Of a DNA stretch of 64,000 bases, positions 32,351-40,714 are shown piece by piece. A program made the translations under genes and the position numbers. Position 1 is the first letter of the stretch; each line of letters starts with the position of its first letter. This DNA is from Syntrophobacterales bacterium (GTDB lineage Bacteria; Desulfobacterota; Desulfobaccia; Desulfobaccales; 0-14-0-80-60-11). The stretch is taken from the NCBI GenBank assembly GCA_023229795.1, contig JALNYP010000013.1, positions 4,547 to 68,546 of the forward strand, in the 5' to 3' direction. The notes beneath the pieces are model-generated. The model was given only the letters and a program-made list of their open reading frames with translations. It did not search any database and had not been told where the DNA came from.

Positions 32351-35300
32351 ATGAGGGACGGGGACAAATCCAAGGATAAATTGCTCAGCGAATTAAGTCA
32401 GTTACGGCAGGAACTGGCCCTCCTCCAAGCCAGCCGGGAAGACAGCGCCTCGACCGCGGCGGCTCTGCAACAGAGTGAGGCTAACTATCGCCTGCTCTTA
32501 AAGAATCTGCCTAACGTGGTATTCAAGGGCTATAAGGACTGGTCGGCGGATTTCATCGATAACAAGATCGAGGCCCTGACCGGTTACCCCAAGGCCGACT
32601 TCGATTCCCGAAGGCTGAAATGGCTGGATCTCGTGGTCCGCGAAGATGTGGAACAGATGCGGCAGGCCCTGGTCGCGGCCTTGATCGGGGATAAGTCCTA
32701 TATCCGGGAGTATCGCATCCGACATAAGAACGGCCAGGTTTTGTGGGTCCAGGAAGGTAGCCAGGTAATTTGCAACGCCCAGGGCGACATTGATTTTATT
32801 TACGGTGCCTTCATCGATATCACGGAACGGAAAGAGGCCGAGGAAGCCATCCGGGAATCCAAGCGGCGCTTTCAGGATATCATCGACTTTTTGCCGGACG
32901 CCACCCTGGTCATTGACCCGGAAGGGAATGTAATTGCCTGGAACCATGCCATGGAAGCCCTGACCGGGGTCCGGGCCCAGGAGATCCTGGGGAAAGGGAA
33001 CTATGAATACGCCCTGCCTTTTTACGGCGAGCGCCGGCCTATCCTCATCGATTATGTCTTCAGAGAGGACAAGGAGTTCCGGGCCAAGTATGCCCAAGTG
33101 AGCCGGCGCGGCGAAATCCTGTGCGGCGAGACCTATGTGCCGAAACTGAAGGCAGGCGGGGCTTATCTCACCGCCACGGCCGGCGGCCTCTACGATGCCG
33201 CCGGGAATCTGACCGGCGCCATCGAGAGTATCCGGGATATCACCGAGCGCAAACATTTGGAGGAGGCCCTGCACCGGCAAAAAGAATACCTGGCGGCGCT
33301 GCACGAAACCACCCTGGGACTCATCAATCGCCTGAACCTGCAGGATTTGCTGCAAGCCCTCATCAGCCGCGCCGGCCAATTGCTGGGCACTCCCCATGGC
33401 TTCATTTATCTGCTGGATCCTCAAAAAATGGTGCTGGAATGTCGGGTCGGGCTGGGGATCTTTGCGGGAGTCATCGGCTCTACCCTGAGGCTGGGACAGG
33501 GCCTCTCCGGCAAGGTTTGGGAAACCGGCCAGTCTCTCCTCATCGAAGATTACCAGGATTGGGGGGAGCGGGCCGCTGACTTAGACCTGGATTACCGGGC
33601 CATCCGGGTGGTCATGGGGGTGCCGCTGAAATCGGGCTCGCAGGTCACCGGGGTCCTGGGCCTGGCCTGCCACCGGGAAACCGGCCAGACTTTTAGCGAT
33701 GAGGAAAAAGGCCTGCTGGAGAGCTTTGGCGAACTGGCTGCCGTGGCCCTGGATAACGCCCGGCTCTATGCCGACGTCCGGGAGGCCCGGGAGGCGGCCG
33801 AAGCAGCCAACGAAGCCAAGAGCGTCTTTTTGGCCACCATGAGCCACGAAATCCGCACCCCGATGAACGGCGTCATCGGCATGACCAATCTCCTGCTCGA
33901 TACGCCGCTCAACGCCGAACAACGGGAATTCAGCGAGACCATTCGCAGCAGCGGCGAGGCGTTGCTCAGCATCATCAACGATATCCTCGATTTTTCCAAG
34001 ATCGAAGCGGGCAAAATGGAACTGGAACACCAGCCGTTCGATCTGCGGGAGTGCCTGGAAAGCGCCCTGGACCTGGTGGCCACCGCTGCGCAGCACAAAG
34101 GGCTGGAACTGGCCTACCGCGTCGACGAACCGGTGCCGGCCACCATCGCCGGCGACGTTACCCGCTTGCGCCAGATTCTCCTCAACCTGCTCAATAATGC
34201 CGTGAAGTTCACCGATAAGGGCGAAGTCTCCCTGACGGTCAGGGTGGAAGGCGGCCCCGACGCCGCGGCCCTGCCTCCCGGCGCCCTGCTCCTGCGGTTT
34301 TCCGTGGCCGACACCGGCATCGGCATTCCCCCGGATCGCCTGGGGCGCATGTTCCAATCCTTCAGCCAGGTGGACGCCTCCACCACCCGGAAGTACGGCG
34401 GCACCGGCTTGGGTCTGGCCATCAGCAAACGTCTCAGCGAAATGATGGGCGGCCGCCTGTGGGTCGAAAGCGCCGGGGTGCCGGGGCAGGGGGCCACCTT
34501 TCATCTGACCGTCCGGACCGAGCCGGTGGCCATGCCGGTGGTGAGCCGCCAGGAATTGCGCCGCCAGCAGCCTCAATTGGCGGGCCGGCGTCTCCTGGCG
34601 GTGGACGATAACGACACCAATCGCCGCATCCTCGTCCTGCAGGCCCAATCCTGGGGCATGCTGGTGCGTGACAGCCGTGCGCCCCGGGAAGCGCTGGAGT
34701 GGATCAAACGGGGCGACCCCTTCGACGTGGCGATCCTGGACATGCAGATGCCTGAGATGGACGGGGTAATGCTGGCCCGGGAGATCCGGGCCCAGCGCCC
34801 CGCCCTGCCTCTGGTATTGTTCTCCTCTCTGGGCCGCCGGGAGGTCGGCGCCGACGCCGGGCTCTTCTTGGCCCAAGTCACCAAGCCCATGAAGCCCTCC
34901 CAGTTGTATGACGCCCTGATGAACATCTTCGCCGCCCAGCCGCAAACGGTGCGTAAGGGCGACGAGACCGTCAAGAGTCAGATTGATCCCGGCCTGGCCG
35001 CGCGGTTGCCGCTCAAGATTCTGTTGGCGGAGGACAACGCCGTCAATCAGAAGGTGGCTCTGCGCCTGCTGGCGCGGCTGGGCTATCGGGCCGACGTGGT
35101 GGCCAACGGCCTGGAAGCCGTGGCCGCGGTGCAACGCCAGCCCTATGATGTGGTGCTGATGGATGTGCAGATGCCGGAGATGGACGGCCTGGAAGCCTCG
35201 CGGCGCATCAAGCGGGGCGAGGCCGCGGGCGCCGTCCCCCGGATCATTGCGCTCACGGCCGACGCCATGCAGGGCGACCGGGAAAAATGCCTGGCCGCCG

Positions 35301-35746
35301 GCATGGACGACTACATTACCAAGCCCATTCACGTGGAGGCCTTGGTGACGGCCCTGACCAGGACCCAACCGCAGTCTGCGGCCGAGGACTCGGAACCGGA
35401 GGCGTCGCCGGTGATCGACCTCAAGAAGTTTGAAGAGTTTCGCGACGCCATGGGCGCCGATTTCATCGGCGAGGTCCTGGCGGTCTTCACCGAAGACGCC
35501 CCGGAATTGCTGCGGAATCTGCAGCAGGCCCTGGCAGATGGCGACGCTGAACTCTTTCGCCGCGCCGCCCACACCCTCAAATCCAACAGTGCCGCGTTTG
35601 GGGCGGACAGATTAGCCGAACTGGCCCGGGAACTCGAGGGGCTCGGCAAGGCAGGCAGTCTGGCCGGAGTGGGGGATAAAGTGGCCCGGGCCGAAGCCGA
35701 ATATGGGCGGGTGCAGCAAGCCCTCCAGGAGTTGACCCAGGTATGA
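32351..35746 (+). CDS. Hybrid histidine kinase (PAS-PAS-GAF-HK-REC-REC-HPt)
   Basis: 1131 residues, soluble. Two PAS domains (about 45-160 and 170-300), a GAF domain (about 310-470), HisKA with ATMSHEIRTPMNGVIGM, HATPase (NLLNNAVKFTD, DTGIGIP, GTGLGLAISKRL), two receivers (LLAVDDNDTN with AILDMQMPEMDG; ILLAEDNAVNQ with VLMDVQMPEMDG) and a C-terminal HPt domain (AAHTLKSNSAAFGA). A phosphorelay His-Asp-His-Asp is expected, ending on a partner receiver. The next gene, a receiver-cyclase, overlaps by 4 nt and is the obvious partner. The start is placed at the ATG at 32351; a TTG 45 nt earlier is possible. Confidence 0.9.
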   Translation: MRDGDKSKDKLLSELSQLRQELALLQASREDSASTAAALQQSEANYRLLLKNLPNVVFKGYKDWSADFIDNKIEALTGYPKADFDSRRLKWLDLVVREDVEQMRQALVAALIGDKSYIREYRIRHKNGQVLWVQEGSQVICNAQGDIDFIYGAFIDITERKEAEEAIRESKRRFQDIIDFLPDATLVIDPEGNVIAWNHAMEALTGVRAQEILGKGNYEYALPFYGERRPILIDYVFREDKEFRAKYAQVSRRGEILCGETYVPKLKAGGAYLTATAGGLYDAAGNLTGAIESIRDITERKHLEEALHRQKEYLAALHETTLGLINRLNLQDLLQALISRAGQLLGTPHGFIYLLDPQKMVLECRVGLGIFAGVIGSTLRLGQGLSGKVWETGQSLLIEDYQDWGERAADLDLDYRAIRVVMGVPLKSGSQVTGVLGLACHRETGQTFSDEEKGLLESFGELAAVALDNARLYADVREAREAAEAANEAKSVFLATMSHEIRTPMNGVIGMTNLLLDTPLNAEQREFSETIRSSGEALLSIINDILDFSKIEAGKMELEHQPFDLRECLESALDLVATAAQHKGLELAYRVDEPVPATIAGDVTRLRQILLNLLNNAVKFTDKGEVSLTVRVEGGPDAAALPPGALLLRFSVADTGIGIPPDRLGRMFQSFSQVDASTTRKYGGTGLGLAISKRLSEMMGGRLWVESAGVPGQGATFHLTVRTEPVAMPVVSRQELRRQQPQLAGRRLLAVDDNDTNRRILVLQAQSWGMLVRDSRAPREALEWIKRGDPFDVAILDMQMPEMDGVMLAREIRAQRPALPLVLFSSLGRREVGADAGLFLAQVTKPMKPSQLYDALMNIFAAQPQTVRKGDETVKSQIDPGLAARLPLKILLAEDNAVNQKVALRLLARLGYRADVVANGLEAVAAVQRQPYDVVLMDVQMPEMDGLEASRRIKRGEAAGAVPRIIALTADAMQGDREKCLAAGMDDYITKPIHVEALVTALTRTQPQSAAEDSEPEASPVIDLKKFEEFRDAMGADFIGEVLAVFTEDAPELLRNLQQALADGDAELFRRAAHTLKSNSAAFGADRLAELARELEGLGKAGSLAGVGDKVARAEAEYGRVQQALQELTQV

Positions 35747-36804
35747 GACGCCAAGACGAACCGGGGGGCAAGCACAGAGGTTACATCCTGGTGGTGGATG
35801 ATAATCGCATGAACCGCCTGATGCTGGCCCGGGGCCTGGAACAGCAGGGGCACCGGGCGGCCTTCGCCGAGAATGGCCGGCAGGCCCTGGAAATGCTGGC
35901 CGAGCAGGACTTCGATCTGATCCTGTTGGACATCGAAATGCCCGAAATGAACGGCTATCAGGTGCTGGAGCGGTTAGGCGCCGACGTCCATTGGCGCGAT
36001 CTGCCGGTCATCATGATCTCCGCGGTGGAGGAGATCGACAGCGTGGTCCGCTGCATCGAGATGGGCGCCGAAGATTATCTCACCAAACCCTTTAACCCCG
36101 TGCTGCTCAAGGCCCGGGTGGAAGCCTGCCTGGAGAAGAAACGGCTGCGGGATGAACAGCGGGCCCTGTTCCGCAAGTTCGCCAGCGACGAAGTGGCCGA
36201 TGAGCTGCTGAACTCCGGCTTTTCCCTGGGCGGGCGGCTGGTGGAGGCCACGGCGCTCTTTTGTGATATCCGCTCCTTCACGACCATTGCCGAGTCACAG
36301 TCGCCGCAGGAGACCATCGAGTTGCTGAATGCCTATTACGGCTTGATGATCGGCGCCATTACCGACCAGGGCGGCCTCGTCAATCAGATGGAGGGCGATG
36401 GCTTGATGTCCATCTTTGGGGCGCCGCTGGCCCTGGAAGATCATTGCCGGCGGGCGGTGCTCGCCGCCCGGGAGATGATCGCCCTTATCGAGGGGTTCAA
36501 CCGGGCACAAGCCGGGCTGCAGCGCGGGCCGATTCGCATCGGTATCGGTATTGCCTCCGGGCCGGTGATCGCCGGCTATGTCGGCACCCAGCAGCGGGCC
36601 TCTTATACCTGCGTGGGCGATACGGTCAATCTCGCCGCTCGCCTGGAGGCGCACACCAAGGTGGTGGGACAGCCGATCCTGATTGCCGAGAATACCCGTC
36701 TCGGCCTGGACGCCCGGATAATGGTGGTTCCCCATGGGGAGGTGCGGCTCAAGGGCAAGACCCAAAGCGTGAAGATCTTTTCGGTGCCGGCGGCCGCGAC
36801 TTAA
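35743..36804 (+). CDS. Response regulator with class III adenylate/guanylate cyclase domain
   Basis: 353 residues. Receiver domain (ILVVDDNRMNRLML, LILLDIEMPEMNGY, LTKPF) followed by a class III nucleotide cyclase domain: ATALFCDIRSFTTIAE (first metal Asp), GDGLMSIFGAP (second metal Asp) and CVGDTVNLAARLE. It should make cAMP (or cGMP) under control of phosphorylation by the overlapping hybrid kinase (ATGA overlap at 35743). Substrate choice between ATP and GTP cannot be settled by eye. The target of the cyclic nucleotide is not in this window. Confidence 0.9.
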   Translation: MRRQDEPGGKHRGYILVVDDNRMNRLMLARGLEQQGHRAAFAENGRQALEMLAEQDFDLILLDIEMPEMNGYQVLERLGADVHWRDLPVIMISAVEEIDSVVRCIEMGAEDYLTKPFNPVLLKARVEACLEKKRLRDEQRALFRKFASDEVADELLNSGFSLGGRLVEATALFCDIRSFTTIAESQSPQETIELLNAYYGLMIGAITDQGGLVNQMEGDGLMSIFGAPLALEDHCRRAVLAAREMIALIEGFNRAQAGLQRGPIRIGIGIASGPVIAGYVGTQQRASYTCVGDTVNLAARLEAHTKVVGQPILIAENTRLGLDARIMVVPHGEVRLKGKTQSVKIFSVPAAAT

Positions 36805-37488
36805 AGGAAGCGCGGTGCGGCTCCTTCCTGCCTGGTTAATTCGGTAATTCCCGTGACACGGTCGAGAATTTTTTAGGGGTCATTTTCTAGATGGTTAATT
36901 TAGCAATAAATTCCGAGCGTTAACATAATGCCTCAGGACACCTGGCACATTTCGGTGATTTGCCTTGCATTAGTACGCTTGTAACGTTTTGGTTCCAGCC
37001 ATAAAAACGGGACCGGTGCCATTAAGTGTCTGATATTTATCGATTATTAACGGAACTGCCTCGAAACGTTTCGCTTTTTCCACGTTTGGTTCCGCTTCTC
37101 TGCCGCGACAAACCGCGCTCGCATAGGTGTAGTGCCGGGGACAAACCGTTTCCTGAAAACTTCTTCCGCCTGACCCGAGTTTGGTTCGCATGGGTGCCAG
37201 TTTATGGAAAAAAAGCAGGATTTCCAGAAGGGATGCGACGATTGACCCGGATAGGGAGGAGTGCAACTTAGGGCGAGGTTGGCGAAAAAGAGGGCGGTTT
37301 TGTTCTCTGCCGGGTCATATGACTCATGGGGATATGGTGATCGTATATGTAACTATCTAATATTTTGGATTAATGTTAATAGTGGCAAGGGCATCGCTAT
37401 TTTGCTAGGCCGTCTTCAAGGCAACATCAATTCGCCAGAGTAACGGCTAAAGGCGGGATGCGCGGCGCTTTCCCGCTACGAACTCACC
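36805..37488. other. Non-coding region, about 680 nt
   Basis: Lies between the convergent receiver-cyclase and MerB-like genes. Open frames on both strands lack ribosome sites and recognisable protein. No terminator with T-tract was identified. Nothing further can be supported. Confidence 0.4.
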
Positions 37489-38199
37489 CTAATCGAGCCC
37501 TGGCGACCAAAACGGCCGCTCTTGGGCAATTTCCGTCAGTGCGGCAAGCCATTCACCCAAGTATTCCCGGCTATGCGAAACATAATCCTGGTCTAAGCGT
37601 CTCCTGAACAAGTTCCCGGAGAACAACCTGACCAGGTCCTCAAGGGGTAGGATGCCTTCTTTTGTTGCTGGATCGAATTGCCCCCAGTTGCGAATGTGCT
37701 CTTCCGACCGGAAGAGGTTCATGGTGCTTCACGCATAGGGAAGTCTGTTCATCCATTTTGAGAAAGGTACGGCTACATAAGCCATGACACCTTGGGGTTT
37801 TGCTTTTTTTACCGTGCCATCCTGGATTTCTACTTGCATAGGGGCACCACAATCAAGGCATGGAGCGCTAATCTGTACCACCTTCCCTGGAAAAAGCCAG
37901 CAAACTGCCAGCGATTCAAAACCTCACTGTCCGAACCACTTCTGCTCGCCCTCTATTGTGATCCGGTACTGGGTGGGCAGGTTGCTAAAGGGGGCAAAAC
38001 TGCTGATATAGTCAGTGTCAGGAAATAACCAGGTTCCCGGCACTCCTGCCGCCATTAAGTTATGAAGCGCCTTGCGAGCCTCCTCAACCGAACTCCCCAA
38101 CTCCCTGGCAATCTCCGTATAATGCGGGGCTTGTCCGGTCCCCACCAAGCGTTTTATGATTACATGGTAGATCTTATCCAAAAGGTTTGGTGAGTTCAT
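37489..38199 (-). CDS. MerB-like (alkylmercury lyase family) protein with two selenocysteines (UGA at 92 and 157)
   Basis: One frame of 236 residues if UGA at 37924-37926 and 37729-37731 are read as Sec. The ATG at 38199 follows AAGGAGG. N-terminal winged helix (YTEIARELGSSVEEARKAL), then EQKWFGQ-U-GFESLAV, PCLDCGAPMQVEI and LPYA-U-STMNLFRSEEHIRNW. MerB from plasmid R831 cleaves the C-Hg bond with Cys96 (WCALDTL) and Cys159 (SFCCHVHFF), 63 residues apart. Here the two UGAs fall at exactly those places, 65 apart, and Glu95 stands for Asp99. Each UGA is followed by a hairpin whose loop begins 18-19 nt downstream. The protein may act on organomercury or another metal-carbon or thiol substrate. 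It stands alone on the minus strand, and no mer genes are adjacent. Confidence 0.85.
37699..37716 (-). promoter_or_regulatory. SECIS element for the second UGA of the MerB-like gene
   Basis: In the mRNA, CUCUUCC and GGAAGAG form a perfect 7-bp stem with a GGUC loop; the loop begins 19 nt after the UGA at 37729-37731. The E. coli fdhF SECIS presents GGUC in its apical loop at the same distance. Confidence 0.85.
37896..37912 (-). promoter_or_regulatory. SECIS-like hairpin for the first UGA of the MerB-like gene
   Basis: In the mRNA, GCUGGCA pairs with UGCUGGC (7 bp including two G-U pairs) around a GUU loop that begins 18 nt after the UGA at 37924-37926. Confidence 0.6.
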
Positions 38200-38644
38200 A
38201 TGCATCCTCCTTAAGGGGTCTATGGACAGACTACGATGTGTGCCTAACCAAAGGGTGATTTTTATTAAAGTTACGAAGAAAATTGATCAAGTCAAGAAAG
38301 GAGGGATTTTTATAATAAATAATTTTCCGCTCAAGGGCTTGCCCACTTTGCCTATTGGTTATCCGGGTGTCCGGTTTAATATATAAACCCGATGAAAGAC
38401 CAAACCCGGCGCAGCCTCTTAAAGATTGTTCCCAGGCCACCCCTGGGAAAATTTTCTTGATTGCGTCAACTAACCGCGCCGGATTTTCGTGAGGGCCGGG
38501 TTTATATGATAATATCCGGCTAATCGGGTAACCGCTTATAAGATACCTGATTATCTGCGGCAACTAAAAAAACGGCATGACAGGGGCAACTTAAATGAAA
38601 ATTTAGCTTGCAACGAGTAACGTTATTCGATACATTAGCCTTAA
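38200..38644. other. Intergenic region upstream of the MerB-like gene, about 445 nt
   Basis: Contains a long imperfect inverted repeat (see 38371-38521). A minus-strand frame at 38231-38563 starts at a TTG without ribosome site and overlaps the repeat; it is not accepted as a gene. Confidence 0.4.
38371..38521. repeat. Long-spaced imperfect inverted repeat
   Basis: The left arm (ccggtttaatatataaacccg, 38371-38391 less one base) and the right arm (cgggtttatatgataatatccgg, about 38499-38521) are imperfect inverted copies, identical over ATATAAACCCG. Weaker similarity continues outward for about 20 bp. The spacer is about 110 nt. It could be a small non-autonomous element or a regulatory fold. 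Confidence 0.4.
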
Positions 38645-38926
38645 ATGATCAAAAACTTCGCACAACCTTGGTTGGAAGAGTTCTGGCACTCCGGCAGGCA
38701 CAAGAGGGTGCCTTCTGAGCTTGAAGCCAGGCTGCTGCGGAAGTTGGACATGCTGAACAGGGCCGCAGGCCGTAAAGATTTGCAAGCGCCACCTTCCAAT
38801 CGTCTTCATGCCTTGCACGGCAACCGAGAGGGACAATGGGCTATATCGGTCAGCGGTCCCTGGAGGTTATGTTTCCGGTTTGAGGAAGGCAATGTTTACG
38901 ATCTGGAATTGGTGCAGTACCATTGA
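38645..38926 (+). CDS. higB: RelE/HigB-type toxin
   Basis: 93 residues with the HigB/GraT pattern: LRKLDMLNRAAGRKDLQAPPSNRLHALHG followed by WAISVSGPWRLCFRFEEGNVYDLELVQYH. Toxins of this type cleave mRNA on the ribosome; the C-terminal His fits the family. The toxin gene precedes the antitoxin gene, as is usual for higBA. The start ATG at 38645 has no strong ribosome site, in keeping with low toxin production. Confidence 0.85.
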   Translation: MIKNFAQPWLEEFWHSGRHKRVPSELEARLLRKLDMLNRAAGRKDLQAPPSNRLHALHGNREGQWAISVSGPWRLCFRFEEGNVYDLELVQYH

Positions 38927-38940
38927 AGGAGATAGATGTC

Positions 38941-39243
38941 ATGTTACCACGAAACCGGCGTCCCACCCCGCCTGGAGAAATCCTGAGATATGAATTCTTG
39001 GAGCCTTTAGGCCTGAGCCAGAAAGAGCTGGCCGCGGCATTGGGCATCACCCGGGTAAGGCTGAGCGAGATTCTCCGAGGCAAACGAGCCGTCACCCCAG
39101 ATACGGCCTTTCGCCTGGCGCGGTTCTTCGACACTACCCCGGAGTTTTGGCTTGGTCTGCAAACAGATGTGAGTCTGTGGGACACCCTTCAGGTCCACGG
39201 CGGGGAATATGAGAAAATAAAGCCAGTGAGAACAGCGGCTTGA
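38941..39243 (+). CDS. higA: HigA-type antitoxin
   Basis: 100 residues from the ATG at 38941, preceded by AAGGAG; an in-frame TTG inside the end of higB is less likely. The helix-turn-helix is clear (LGLSQKELAAALGITRVRLSEILRGKRAVTPDTAFRLARFF), followed by TTPEFWLGLQTDVSLWDTL, a diagnostic HigA stretch. It neutralises the adjacent HigB and probably represses the pair's own promoter. Confidence 0.9.
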   Translation: MLPRNRRPTPPGEILRYEFLEPLGLSQKELAAALGITRVRLSEILRGKRAVTPDTAFRLARFFDTTPEFWLGLQTDVSLWDTLQVHGGEYEKIKPVRTAA

Positions 39244-39695
39244 TAGAGACTGTCAGGTAATCTTGACTCCGTAAGCTCGGTGGCAGGATGAATCCGCCAC
39301 CTGCCGCCTACGGCTTGCATTTCCAAAGCATCTCGACTCATCCCGCTGTCTCTCTTTCCCGCCGGCAGCCTCTCCGACCACCATCGACGAACCCGAAACC
39401 ATTCTCCCCATCAGTAGGTCTGAAAGATATGGAGATCATTTATTCTGTTTTTGCTGGCTCGGCGATAAGGGAGGGCCATGGCAAGTAATGTAGCACCAAA
39501 GCAGGCTTCCATAGGTTGTTTGAGAGGGTCCTATTAAAAGAGAGAGTTACGTAAGGTTCTGGAAGGCGTTATGGGAGATTCTCCTTTGCTCCTCGACCCG
39601 GTTATTTGTGCCTTTTATAGTCTCTGACCAGCGGCGGTTATTCGGCCTAACGGTGAAAGAGCGTCCGGAGCAGTAGCTGGCTAACTCCTGCCAAT
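39244..39695. other. Intergenic region with hairpin, about 450 nt
   Basis: A hairpin at 39279-39301 (GGTGGC-a-GGA paired with TCC-GCCACC) lies 35 nt after higA and may end its transcript, though no T-tract follows. The rest of the region shows no gene or repeat that can be supported. Confidence 0.4.
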
Positions 39696-40424
39696 TTAAT
39701 TAAGCTGTTCGTCCCTCTCAAACTTAATAATCTGTTCTTTAAGCCATGCGCATATCGTCGGAATCGCACGATCAAAACCTTGCCAGGAATCAACTATCTG
39801 CTGTTGGGTAATAAATTTCTTTGGATCATCAAATTCCTTTAAATTTTCCTTCATGATAACGAGGCTAAATTCCAGTGGCTGTCTTTTCGAAACAGATAGA
39901 GCTATCCAAGGGGCCGTTTCATGAAAGAACAATTTTCGGTGCTCTCGAACCTCATCTATCCAGTCAGTCTTTTGATCATTATCAATTAAAACATTTTTTA
40001 TCAGCTTCTCCGTAAAGTTGCGCCCAAGTATTTTCTCCCCGAACATCTGAACAAATCTCCCAACGATTTCATACGAAGATCTAGTTTCAAAATATAATGC
40101 ATCGAGCGCGACACAAATATCATAAAAAATTCTGTCATCTTTAGGATAGTATGCATACCCGCCATCTAAGAGCTCATCAAGCTTTCCCGAGTCACTAATT
40201 TCATCCCGAAGTTCATTTAGTAGCTTAGACAATAAGTATCCGGCACGATGACGCATTGCCAGACGAGATGCGAAAGCCATACCGAGTTCGGCCATCCCAA
40301 TTTCTTTCCATCTCGAATAGCGTTCCCTTAATGTGACCGACGCACTCTCTTGAAGTTGCGCCTGCAACCTCAATATCCATCCTGCTGGTCCAGGATTGTA
40401 GTTAAGATGAAGGATTTCTGTCAT
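39696..40424 (-). CDS. HEPN-like protein of unknown function
   Basis: 242 residues, helical throughout, more AT-rich in codon use than its neighbours, suggesting acquisition. The segment EVREHRKLFFHETAPW contains R-KLFF-H, which fits the Rx4-6H motif of HEPN ribonucleases, and the flanking helices (LLSKLLNELRDEISDSGKL, IFYDICVALDALYFETRSSYEIV) are of HEPN type. No named family was recognised. It is isolated, between higBA and the transporter-kinase gene. A toxin or defence role is possible but unproven. Confidence 0.5.
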   Translation of the reverse strand: MTEILHLNYNPGPAGWILRLQAQLQESASVTLRERYSRWKEIGMAELGMAFASRLAMRHRAGYLLSKLLNELRDEISDSGKLDELLDGGYAYYPKDDRIFYDICVALDALYFETRSSYEIVGRFVQMFGEKILGRNFTEKLIKNVLIDNDQKTDWIDEVREHRKLFFHETAPWIALSVSKRQPLEFSLVIMKENLKEFDDPKKFITQQQIVDSWQGFDRAIPTICAWLKEQIIKFERDEQLN

Positions 40425-40714
40425 AATAAAAAAGTAACATTATATATTAATGTAGATTCTACTTTTTCTCGAAGCCCAGACAAATTATAAGACATTATAG
40501 GTCAAAATACAAAATTTTGGGAATAAGATTTCAGGAAAGAAGAATCATTTGGGAAACACGCTATCTGCTATTTTTGAAAACCTCATCAGTGAGCATCCCA
40601 CCTTTTATATGCAGCCCATATCTGGCCTTTTACCCGCTAAAGCGATAATTACCGAAGCTGGCCAGGTATCGACCGCTAGGCAATTCTCTTTCCCTTAGAT
40701 TCTTTTGTCACTGA
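40425..40714. other. AT-rich intergenic region
   Basis: About 290 nt without a recognisable gene, separating the HEPN-like gene from the end of the transporter-kinase gene. No structure beyond high AT content near 40430-40520. Confidence 0.3.

Noticed and set aside
33581..35572. Open minus-strand frame of 663 codons
   Set aside because: Lies entirely opposite the hybrid histidine kinase, whose domains are unambiguous.
36970..37266. 98-codon minus-strand frame
   Set aside because: No ribosome site and low-complexity, non-protein-like sequence.
38231..38563. 110-codon minus-strand frame upstream of the MerB-like gene
   Set aside because: It starts at TTG without a ribosome site, overlaps an inverted repeat and has no recognisable family.
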